64,000 bases of DNA from RGIG5327 sp045612485 (GTDB lineage Bacteria; Verrucomicrobiota; Lentisphaeria; Victivallales; UBA1829), in NCBI GenBank assembly GCA_045612485.1, contig JAZKZE010000030.1, forward strand, positions 11,252-75,251, in the 5' to 3' direction. The translations under genes and the position numbers were made by a program. The notes beneath the pieces are model-generated. The model ran no database searches. It worked only from the letters and a program-made list of their open reading frames with translations, and was not told the origin of the DNA. Positions 42,177-49,736 of the stretch are shown here, one piece after another. Numbering within the stretch: the stretch's first letter is position 1; each line of letters opens with the position of its first letter.

Positions 42177-44642
42177 TTATTTTTTCACAAGTTCCATGTG
42201 GGTGATGACCGCATCTCCTGCCCGGAGATAAAGGTATCCCAGTTCATTGGCCTTTTTGGTAAATTCAAAGGAAAATTCCTGTTCTTTATCCGTTAAAGTA
42301 AATTTTTCTTCCGGAAGGCGTTTTTTGTGACCTCTCAATTTTCCGTCAGGGGAAATGGAAGTGCTTAAATAGGCACTAAGTACCCCTTTTCCGGATGCCT
42401 TGATGGTAACTTTGAAATTTCCCGCCTGTTTCGGGAAAAAGAGATAAGACCACATCAGACCTTTCAGATGAATGGAATTATTCCCTTTGTCATCGGTTTT
42501 CATGCTTCCGTTGCTGGTGCTGAATCCGGCGGGGAATTTTTTTGACGTATAACGTTTTGCCTCGTTTGCTTTTACATCTCTTGTCAGAGCAAAATTGCCG
42601 TTCCGCAGAATCTCATTGGAGGGAAGACCGGATGCCTTCTGCAATACAGGGGCAGCGATTTTTCCATATTTTCCTGCGTGTTCCTTGAAGATCAGGATAT
42701 TGGCGGGATCAGGGGAGAGGAGGGGAAGAAGAGGAGCTCCCAGTCTTACCCAGGATTTTGCCACAGCAAGCTGCAATGCCCAGATCTCAAATTTATTTGC
42801 GTCAGAGCGTTTTGCTGCAAGGATCTTACCGCCTTCCAGTTTTACGCCGCTGGCAACGATTTTTCCTTCTGCATTGTAAAGGTAGCCGCTGGCAGGTTCC
42901 CGGGGAGAGCCGTTCAATTCCACCATTACCTCTTTTACTCCTGCGGGAACTGCAAAGTAAAGGACACCGGAAGAACCGAATACATAAAGTTTTTCATCGG
43001 CACGGAAGGCATGGGGGGCAGCTGTCTTGATGGAAAGAGTCTGACTTCTTGCATCCATGCTGAAGCGGTAAACACCTTTTTCCCCGGCTTTCAGATTGTA
43101 TGTGAAAGTTTTGTCAAAAGGTACACCGAAACGGTCGATCTCATTGATGGTGGGGGAGTGGACCGTTACAGTAAGGGGATTTCTGTAATTGGGGGCATCA
43201 TAGCGGTGGACCGGTCTGTTGATAAAGGTCACAGGGATCGTCTGACCGGGTTCAGCATAAAGAACAAATTCGTTTTTTTCCCGGAAACGCAAAATCCCGC
43301 CGCTTGATTTGCCTTTGGGGGAGAGGGGAACGACTTTTTTGAAGTCGGGCAATACTACATTGAATCTCTGTGCCATGGGATCGGGCTTGGCTTTGGCAAT
43401 GAATTTTGCAATGTCAAAAGATCTTTTCACCCCTTTGGAATTCTGTATGGTGATATTTTCGATGACCGGATCCACAATGCCGTTACCGTAACGGGAGGTA
43501 AAGACCATGGGAGGACGGTTTTCATCGTCAATGACGGTAAGATTTCGGATCACAAGATCTTTGATATTTTCTTTCGTGGAGTTGGAAATGAGAAGACCGG
43601 CAGTTTTGCCGCCACGGGTATCGATCACGCAGTTTTCAATGACCTGTTTCACGCCGGGCAGATAATGGGTCAGCCCCAGCTGGGAATATTTGTTGCCGGA
43701 AAAACGGCAGTTGGAGAGAATGATATATCCTCTTTTTCCGTCATTGGGGGTTTGGTGATGTCCCACATGGCCTGTGGTGAAGCCGCTGTTCACATTGTCT
43801 TTGAATTCGCAGTTGCGGAGGGTAAGTTCGATCTTCTGTTTGGAGTTGTTGGAAACATAGAATCCGGAAAGATTGTTCCGGTTGAATTCACAGTTTTCAA
43901 AAAGGATCTTTGTGAGCCCTGTCACTCCGTCAGGAAAATTGGGTTCCAGGTCGATACCGCATTCAGGCGCGGTTCCTTTGGTATCATTGAATTTACAGTT
44001 GCGTACAGTAAGATTGTGGCAGCCTGTAACACTTAATCCCTGCCGCCAGCCGTAAACACAGTTCAGGTCTTCCAGAACCACATTGCGGCAGTTCAGACTT
44101 CCCACATAAACGCAGTCGCCGCCGCCATTGATGATGTCAAGGTTTTTGACTTTCACATTGTCACTGTTGTAAATATTGACTGTATGTCTGTGGTCTTTCT
44201 GTTCGGAACGGGGGAAGATCAGTTTGACTTTTCCTTTGCCCTGCAGAAGAACATTTTTCTGATTGCGGATATCGAACATACATTTCTGCACATATCTTTT
44301 GCCCTTTTTCTCCTGCCAGACACCTTTGAGAGCCTGCACAACAACACCGTCGGCAAAGTGGATCTCAATATCGGAAGGTACTTTAAGGGAACCGGTGATC
44401 CAGGGGGAGGACATCTTTTCGATATACACCTTTTTTGCTCCGGAATCCAGAGCCGCCTGGAGGATCTTTGTGGAGTCATCTTTATTGAAGCCCCACCAGT
44501 GTGCTTTTGCTTCGGCTTTTTTTCCTGCTTTTACAAGGGCGATCTCTTTTGCAAAATCCTTTGCGGCAAGATCGCCGGGGATGAGTGCTGCAAGCAATAT
44601 TACTGCCGCTGCCGGAAGAAGAAATGAATTCTTACTTTTCAT
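42177..44642 (-). CDS. Secreted right-handed beta-helix protein
   Basis: This 821-residue protein has a signal peptide (PAAAVILLAALIPGDLAA). Residues about 70-400 form a pectate lyase/GH28-like beta-helix (NVKVKNLDIINGGGDCVYVGS, LTVRNCKFND, DLEPNF, ENCVIDTRGGKTAGLLI). A middle region (about 440-660) has beta-sandwich features, and the last about 145 residues (NEILRNGNF..., TIKASGKGVLSAYL) look like a carbohydrate-binding jelly roll. It should act on or bind polysaccharide outside the cytoplasm. It overlaps the D-lyxose isomerase gene by four bases and is the last gene of a six-gene operon. The catalytic residues are not certain. Confidence 0.78.
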   Translation of the reverse strand: MKSKNSFLLPAAAVILLAALIPGDLAAKDFAKEIALVKAGKKAEAKAHWWGFNKDDSTKILQAALDSGAKKVYIEKMSSPWITGSLKVPSDIEIHFADGVVVQALKGVWQEKKGKRYVQKCMFDIRNQKNVLLQGKGKVKLIFPRSEQKDHRHTVNIYNSDNVKVKNLDIINGGGDCVYVGSLNCRNVVLEDLNCVYGWRQGLSVTGCHNLTVRNCKFNDTKGTAPECGIDLEPNFPDGVTGLTKILFENCEFNRNNLSGFYVSNNSKQKIELTLRNCEFKDNVNSGFTTGHVGHHQTPNDGKRGYIILSNCRFSGNKYSQLGLTHYLPGVKQVIENCVIDTRGGKTAGLLISNSTKENIKDLVIRNLTVIDDENRPPMVFTSRYGNGIVDPVIENITIQNSKGVKRSFDIAKFIAKAKPDPMAQRFNVVLPDFKKVVPLSPKGKSSGGILRFREKNEFVLYAEPGQTIPVTFINRPVHRYDAPNYRNPLTVTVHSPTINEIDRFGVPFDKTFTYNLKAGEKGVYRFSMDARSQTLSIKTAAPHAFRADEKLYVFGSSGVLYFAVPAGVKEVMVELNGSPREPASGYLYNAEGKIVASGVKLEGGKILAAKRSDANKFEIWALQLAVAKSWVRLGAPLLPLLSPDPANILIFKEHAGKYGKIAAPVLQKASGLPSNEILRNGNFALTRDVKANEAKRYTSKKFPAGFSTSNGSMKTDDKGNNSIHLKGLMWSYLFFPKQAGNFKVTIKASGKGVLSAYLSTSISPDGKLRGHKKRLPEEKFTLTDKEQEFSFEFTKKANELGYLYLRAGDAVITHMELVKK

Positions 44643-45352
44643 TTGTTGCCTTTCTTTTTTTTATTTGACAGAGAGTTGAAAAAATCAGTGTAGTCACTTA
44701 CGGTAAGACGTTCGGGCGGAGTATCTTCCTCCCATTTCTGGAACCTTTCTCTTTTTTCCGCAAAGCAGTTATCCAGATTATCATCGTTGACGGAAGATAC
44801 TTCCCCCACCATTACGCTCCCGGAAGAGGGATCCGCATGGAAGGTATGAAATGCCCCCGGTACAAGAGTCAGGCTTTCCCCCGGCTCAAGGGTTATTGTT
44901 TCAGAGGAATCCACTGTAAGAAGAAGACCATCTTTTACTGTATTTACTTTTCCACGGACTGGTTTATTGTTTTCCGCCGGAGCAAGCTGGAAAACAAGTC
45001 TGCCGCCGCCCCTGTTGATAATATCCTCCTGTTTGCGGTAATGGCAATGCATGGGCGTGACCTGACCGGGTTTCACAAGCATGATCTTTTCAGCATAGGG
45101 TTTGGTGTATTTTTCTGAATGCAGTACACCATTTCTTATGGTGAAAAGCAATAAGCCCACTTTAAGAAAGTCCCCGGAACCGAAGTCGGTAACATCCCAC
45201 CCCATGGCACAGGAAAGGATCTCATCACACTTTTCTCTGTTCTTCTTCCAATCCTCCAAAGTCCATTTGGAAAATGCCGGAAGGTAAAACTGGAAAGAGG
45301 CAAAAAATTCTTCCGCTTCTTTTATATAAGTATTGATTTCAGAGCGTTTCAT
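44639..45352 (-). CDS. D-lyxose/D-mannose isomerase
   Basis: This 237-residue cupin enzyme interconverts D-lyxose and D-xylulose (and often D-mannose and D-fructose). MGWDVTDFGSGDFLKVGLLLFTIRNG is the family hallmark, and HCHYRKQED with the later PGAFHTFHA supplies the metal-binding His and Glu residues. Length equals that of characterised D-lyxose isomerases. It lies between a DMT transporter and the secreted beta-helix protein, suggesting that the operon handles a mannose- or lyxose-containing glycan. Function is family inference. Confidence 0.88.
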   Translation of the reverse strand: MKRSEINTYIKEAEEFFASFQFYLPAFSKWTLEDWKKNREKCDEILSCAMGWDVTDFGSGDFLKVGLLLFTIRNGVLHSEKYTKPYAEKIMLVKPGQVTPMHCHYRKQEDIINRGGGRLVFQLAPAENNKPVRGKVNTVKDGLLLTVDSSETITLEPGESLTLVPGAFHTFHADPSSGSVMVGEVSSVNDDNLDNCFAEKRERFQKWEEDTPPERLTVSDYTDFFNSLSNKKKKGNK

Positions 45353-45370
45353 GTATTAAGTTGTCCCCTG

Positions 45371-46279
45371 TTAAAATTTCAATACGGAAAGCGTGAGACC
45401 TCCGAGAATGAGACTTACCCCCACGATCTTTGTCAGGGTGCATTTTTCCTTCAGGAAGAATACTCCTGCAAACATGCCCACCGGCAGCCCCAACTGACGG
45501 AATACCTGAACATAGGATACATTGCTTACAAAGTTCATGGCAAGAAGGACAAGAATGTAGGTGGTGGAGGAGAAACAGCCGGCAACTACCGGCATAAAAT
45601 CTTTCTCCCTGAAAAATTCCTTTGCTTCTTCCCTGTCTTCTTTCACACAAAGCACAACCAGCCAGAAGAAGAGTGACAAGGCGATCCCTCTTGTGGAGTA
45701 ATAGGTCATGGAACGCACTGCATTACTTACTTCCGGATAATGTTTGGCAATAAGTTTTACTCCCAGGGAATCAAAAATGGTATATCCTGTTGTCCCCATA
45801 GCCGCCATAAGAAGCAGGAAAGAAGTTTTATTCCAGTATTGGGAAGGTTTGAAGTCGGAAAATCTGCTTAACGGCATAAGTAATGCCCCTGTAAAAACGA
45901 TAAGGAATCCTGTTGCCGCCGTCCATGTAAGAGGATTACCCAGCCCCAGAAGGGTGGTAAAGAGAGCCGTAAGCACGATAGGCAGTGACCGCATCACCGG
46001 ATAGGCGGATGCCATCTCCATTTTTTTATAAATGAGGATGATACCCACTCCGTAGAAAATATCAAAGAAAACCGTTCCGGCAATGACTCCCCAGAAGGAG
46101 GGTGGCAAGGAAAAGATTTTTACCGGAGTCCAGAATTGCACATGACCCCAGATCAATGCTCCCATGGTACAGATGATGGCATAGAAGGCAAGGCCCATTT
46201 TTCTCTTCTTTGCAAGAAGATTCCATGTGGCGTGGGTGACGGCAGAACCGAAAATAAGAAGAAAAGCTGTAAAAGTCAT
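45371..46279 (-). CDS. EamA/DMT-family transporter
   Basis: This 302-residue ten-helix transporter is a paralogue of the 8546-9448 protein; both share HxTWNxLxKK near the N-terminus and NVSYVQVFRQLGLPVGMFAGVFFLKEK in the last third. It sits 18 bp upstream of the D-lyxose isomerase gene, so a monosaccharide or sugar-derived substrate is likely. Direction of transport is unknown. Confidence 0.85.
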   Translation of the reverse strand: MTFTAFLLIFGSAVTHATWNLLAKKRKMGLAFYAIICTMGALIWGHVQFWTPVKIFSLPPSFWGVIAGTVFFDIFYGVGIILIYKKMEMASAYPVMRSLPIVLTALFTTLLGLGNPLTWTAATGFLIVFTGALLMPLSRFSDFKPSQYWNKTSFLLLMAAMGTTGYTIFDSLGVKLIAKHYPEVSNAVRSMTYYSTRGIALSLFFWLVVLCVKEDREEAKEFFREKDFMPVVAGCFSSTTYILVLLAMNFVSNVSYVQVFRQLGLPVGMFAGVFFLKEKCTLTKIVGVSLILGGLTLSVLKF

Positions 46280-46298
46280 TGTTCTTTTTCCATTCTGA

Positions 46299-46730
46299 TC
46301 ATTCCTCTATGGAGATCACCCGGTCTGTCTCAATATTTTCCCCACGGTCGATATGGATATGGAGAGTATTTTTCGGGAATACTTTCCGGTCGATGCGTTC
46401 CGGCCATTCTACAAGAGTGTAGGCACTTTTATCGTAAAGAAACTCATCCACACCGAAGGCAAGAGCTGCTTCCGTACTGTCGATACGGTAAAGATCAAGG
46501 TGATAGAGCATCCCTTTTTCCAGTGCATATTCCTGTACAATGGTGAAGGTGGGGCTGGAAACATGTTCCGTAACTCCCAGTGCTTTGGCAAAGGCACAGG
46601 AGAAAACCGTTTTTCCGGCTCCCAGATCCCCGTGGAGCGCAATAACAGAACCGGGAGGAAGTTTTTTTACGATCTCCTGTGCCACCAGTGCTGTTTCTGC
46701 CGGGGAATGTGTAATATATTCTTTTTTCAC
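46299..46730 (-). CDS. tsaE: tRNA t6A biosynthesis ATPase TsaE
   Basis: TsaE is the small ATPase that supports the TsaD/TsaB complex in adding threonylcarbamoyl to A37 of tRNA. The 143 residues have the Walker A motif GDLGAGKTVF, the switch-like SSPTFTIVQEY and LYHLDLYRID (Walker B region). Length is standard. It sits inside an otherwise carbohydrate-related operon, 19 bp upstream of a DMT transporter and 18 bp downstream of thiL. No tsaB, tsaC or tsaD is in the window. Confidence 0.93.
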   Translation of the reverse strand: MKKEYITHSPAETALVAQEIVKKLPPGSVIALHGDLGAGKTVFSCAFAKALGVTEHVSSPTFTIVQEYALEKGMLYHLDLYRIDSTEAALAFGVDEFLYDKSAYTLVEWPERIDRKVFPKNTLHIHIDRGENIETDRVISIEE

Positions 46731-46748
46731 AACTTTTTCCTGTATATG

Positions 46749-47621
46749 TTATTCAAAATGGTCGAAACCGCTTTTGTGTTTATTTTCTTCTTCAATTTCT
46801 TTTTTTGCAACGAATCTGCCGATCCTGCTTAATGGTACATCCGGGAAAGTCCATGCCTTTTTCAATAACGGGGCGTTTTCCGGAGAGACGGCAAAAATAA
46901 GTTCATAATCCTCTCCGTCGGAAAGTGCCATTTGTATATCGGCACCCTGACGCAGTGGAATATTTTTTTCTTCGATTTCCACGGAAAGACCGGATGCAGA
47001 AGCAAATCTTTGCGCATCTTTCAGCAGACCATCGCTTATGTCCATCATGGCACAGGTATATTTTCCTGCAAGAAAACGGCACTCTTTCACCCGCGGACAA
47101 AATGAAAGATGATGTTCGGAATAAAAGGAGTTGCCGAAACAGCCGGTGGCATAAAGAAGATCCCCTTCTTTTGCGTTTTTCCGCAAACAGAGTTTCTCTT
47201 TTTCCACTTTGCCCAGAATGGTAAGAGTCCCCACCATACCCTCTGCAAAATTACCGGCAGTATCGCCGCCGATAATGCTTACTCCGTACTCTTTCGCACA
47301 CATTTCCAATCCTTCATGGAAACGCATAAGATATTCTTCCTCCAGAGGTTTTTTTGCAATGGTCACAAGGGCATACAAAGGAACTCCCCCCATGGCACAA
47401 ATATCACTGATATTGCGTTTCAGAAGTTTTGCCGCAACCCTTTCAGGAGTTGTTTCCGGCAGAAAATGGATGGAGGAGATGACCTGATCCGCTGCGGCAA
47501 GCAGGTATTCCCCGTTCCCGCAAACATCCAGAACAGCACAGTCATCCCCTATGGAAGTATGCACAGTGGGCGCGACGGAAAAAAGCCCCGCCAGACGCCC
47601 TGTAAAAGTTTCCTCATCCAT
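46749..47621 (-). CDS. thiL: Thiamine-monophosphate kinase
   Basis: ThiL phosphorylates thiamine monophosphate to the active cofactor thiamine diphosphate. The 290 residues show SIGDDCAVL, the Mg/ATP site; AADQVISSIHFLPETTPERVAAKLLKRNISDICAMGG; IIGGDTAG; MDISDGLLKDAQRFA; and LSDGEDYELIF, all typical of the AIR-synthase-like fold. It is the second gene of the operon, 9 bp after the epimerase-like gene. No other thiamine genes or TPP riboswitch are seen. Confidence 0.93.
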   Translation of the reverse strand: MDEETFTGRLAGLFSVAPTVHTSIGDDCAVLDVCGNGEYLLAAADQVISSIHFLPETTPERVAAKLLKRNISDICAMGGVPLYALVTIAKKPLEEEYLMRFHEGLEMCAKEYGVSIIGGDTAGNFAEGMVGTLTILGKVEKEKLCLRKNAKEGDLLYATGCFGNSFYSEHHLSFCPRVKECRFLAGKYTCAMMDISDGLLKDAQRFASASGLSVEIEEKNIPLRQGADIQMALSDGEDYELIFAVSPENAPLLKKAWTFPDVPLSRIGRFVAKKEIEEENKHKSGFDHFE

Positions 47622-47630
47622 TTGTATTGA

Positions 47631-48782
47631 TCAGTAGCCCAGGAAGGAGATATCCACATTGGCTTCTGCTGTCTTGCCGGAGGCGTCTTTGAAGATGACT
47701 TTTCCATCGGCAAAATCAGCGGAAACGACTCTTCCGAAATCTCCGGGAATACGGGCAACGCCCTGAATGTGGCAGATTTCAGAAGGAGCAGCTTTTGTAA
47801 ATGTGCCGCAGGTGGTCCAGCCCTCTTTGCTCAGGCAGTTTTCTTCTGTGGAATCCTTGATGCCGTTGGCGAAGAAAGAGCAGTTGTCTTCCACGCCGAT
47901 ACAGCGGGTATTTCCGTTCCAGGGGAATCCGTATCTGCCGGAGTTGGATGTCCAGATGGTGGTGGCGGGCAGAGTTTCCGGATTACGGAGCATGAAGAAA
48001 AGGTAGCCTCTTTCCGGATAAACGCAAACAGTCCATGCGGGGGTTTTCCCGGGTTTGGAAAGCATGGAGAAAAGGTCTGCGTAACCGATGGGGGAGGGGT
48101 AGGTTGTGTAGTCATGCACAGGATCGGCTTTGAAGGCTGTGGGGACTTTCTCCAGAGAATCAAATCTTTCCCCGGAAGCAAGATACTGGTGTTCCAGATT
48201 TTTTGGATCGGAAAATACACCGGGACAGGTCATACCCGCATCAAATTTACTGGTGGAAAGGTACATCTTTTCCCCTTCTTCCGGCATGTGGATGATGGAG
48301 TGGTGACCATAAGGCATTTTTCCTTCCAGTCCGCTGACGGTATGTTTGATATAAAGGGCGGAATGATTGGAACGCATTTCAAAGTGTTTTACGATATGGA
48401 AAGGATTGATGGTGGTATCCATGGAAAATTCAAAGACCGCCTTGTCGCCTTCTTCCACAGCCTTATCCAGTTTCCAGGTATTTGCGGCAGTTTCCCCGTG
48501 GGGAGGATACTGGAATCCGTCTACGGCTTCCGGATTTCCACCGAAGGGCAGACAGAAAAAGTCACCGCGCAGATTCTGAAGGAGGGGACAGAAGGAAAGA
48601 TCCGGTCTCTCATCCTGCCAGGGTGTGAGGGCGTAGGGGGAAACGCTTTTTTCTGTATCGGTGAAAAATTCCACAGGAGCGTGCATGCCGGCGTCTTCTG
48701 TGAGAAACAGTTTGATGCCTTTTGCATTCAGATACCAGCCGGGGGTGGAATGATTGATCCCTTTTTCGATGATTTCAGCCAT
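47631..48782 (-). CDS. Galactose-mutarotase-like protein
   Basis: This 383-residue cytoplasmic protein has the all-beta sandwich look of the aldose 1-epimerase/galactose mutarotase superfamily: GMHAPVEFFTD, LPFGGNPEAVDGFQYPPHGETA, FHIVKHFEMRSNHSALYIKHTVSG, PYGHHSIIHMPE. PPHGETA and YGHH could supply the two active-site His residues, though the typical HP(Y/F)F segment is not obvious. It may interconvert anomers or bind a sugar. It is the first gene of the six-gene operon, behind promoter 48824-48851 and AAGGAG. Confidence 0.7.
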   Translation of the reverse strand: MAEIIEKGINHSTPGWYLNAKGIKLFLTEDAGMHAPVEFFTDTEKSVSPYALTPWQDERPDLSFCPLLQNLRGDFFCLPFGGNPEAVDGFQYPPHGETAANTWKLDKAVEEGDKAVFEFSMDTTINPFHIVKHFEMRSNHSALYIKHTVSGLEGKMPYGHHSIIHMPEEGEKMYLSTSKFDAGMTCPGVFSDPKNLEHQYLASGERFDSLEKVPTAFKADPVHDYTTYPSPIGYADLFSMLSKPGKTPAWTVCVYPERGYLFFMLRNPETLPATTIWTSNSGRYGFPWNGNTRCIGVEDNCSFFANGIKDSTEENCLSKEGWTTCGTFTKAAPSEICHIQGVARIPGDFGRVVSADFADGKVIFKDASGKTAEANVDISFLGY

Positions 48783-48823
48783 TTTCTTCTCCTTTTTGTA
48801 AGGTTGAAAATATTTTTAATGGA

Positions 48824-48851
48824 ATAATATAATACTTCATACCCATTACAA
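48824..48851 (-). promoter_or_regulatory. Promoter of the six-gene sugar/thiL/tsaE operon
   Basis: On the minus strand TTGTAA (48846-48851), 16 bp, TATTAT (48824-48829), about 40 bp before the start codon. Confidence 0.5.
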
Positions 48852-48907
48852 TACTTTGTTTTTCCATTTTTTCAAGCCTGAAAAACATGGAAAAAAGGAA
48901 AGGTGAT

Positions 48908-48935
48908 TTGAAAAGAGCCTTTACCGTGTTATATT
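48908..48935 (+). promoter_or_regulatory. Promoter of the 49009-52094 pair
   Basis: TTGAAA (48908-48913), 16 bp, TATATT (48930-48935), divergent from the promoter at 48824-48851. Confidence 0.6.
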
Positions 48936-49008
48936 AAGGGGTATAAGGGACTTTTTTACCCTTTTGTCCTGTAATTTTGGAAGAACTCAAGAGAAACCGG
49001 ATCTGCTC

Positions 49009-49710
49009 ATGGAAACAGGAAATAACAAACAGCATAAAGATGATTATATGATGGATAAAGCCAAACGCAGCTTTCTGCGTATGGTCTCACCTGATGAGTT
49101 CGGCTCTGCCGCATCAAAGCATCGGGATTCCCCTGCTCTTGTGAATGTCCCGCCGGAGATCGCAAGACGGGATGCCGCTTATCTGCGGGCGGTGGAACTG
49201 GTGAAAACCGCTTTTTCCGCACAGGATGAACATAAACGCCGTATGGTCTATCTGCTTGCCGAATCCCTGCTTGAATTTGCTGTGAACCGTACGGAACAAC
49301 TGTATCAGATCAGCGGGTCACTGACTGCAAAAGAACCTCTGGAAGATCTGAATTTTCTGAAATATCTGCGTCTGCTGCGGCAGATGGTGGGGACACTCGG
49401 GGATCTTACGGAGTTCCAGCAATTTGTAAATGGTGAGGATGTACAGATCGCCGAGATCCTTGCCCTTCTGGGGATCCCCTCCGGCAACACAAGCAGTTTT
49501 TCCAGCAGTGAAGTAGCCATTTATCATTTTCTGAAACTGCTCATTGCCAAGTCTGTGGGGCCTTTTGAGATCAACCGTACCAGAACAAGAAATATGCTTT
49601 CCAAGAGTGCCGTGGAGCGGTATGACCGTTCCTTTGAGGCGGCGACGCAGTTCTGTGCATCTATAACCCCTTCGGATCCTGATGCTTTCAAATATATGAA
49701 AAAGCTGTAA
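49009..49710 (+). CDS. Hypothetical helical protein
   Basis: I do not recognise this protein, 233 residues from ATG 49009. It appears cytoplasmic and mostly alpha-helical. Residues about 35-80 and 85-190 show amphipathic helices (RAVELVKTAFSAQDEHKRRMVYLLAESLLEFAVNRTEQLYQI in part; LKYLRLLRQMVGTLGDLTEFQQF), and the end has Arg-rich FEINRTRTRNMLSKSAVERYD. The start is uncertain: ATG 49048 or 49051 and TTG 48964 are in the same frame, and none has a strong ribosome site. It precedes the 785-residue hydrolase gene by 26 bp and shares its promoter. No function is suggested. Confidence 0.65.
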   Translation: METGNNKQHKDDYMMDKAKRSFLRMVSPDEFGSAASKHRDSPALVNVPPEIARRDAAYLRAVELVKTAFSAQDEHKRRMVYLLAESLLEFAVNRTEQLYQISGSLTAKEPLEDLNFLKYLRLLRQMVGTLGDLTEFQQFVNGEDVQIAEILALLGIPSGNTSSFSSSEVAIYHFLKLLIAKSVGPFEINRTRTRNMLSKSAVERYDRSFEAATQFCASITPSDPDAFKYMKKL

Positions 49711-49736
49711 GAAAATAACCCAACAAAGGAGAAAAT

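Noticed and set aside
42164..42188. GTGAAAA...TTTTCAC inverted repeat as terminator
   Set aside because: It is A/T-rich, overlaps the ends of two convergent coding regions and has no G/C core, so evidence is too weak.
46731..46748. Riboswitch for thiamine near thiL
   Set aside because: thiL is internal to an operon with 9-18 bp gaps, leaving no space for a TPP element.
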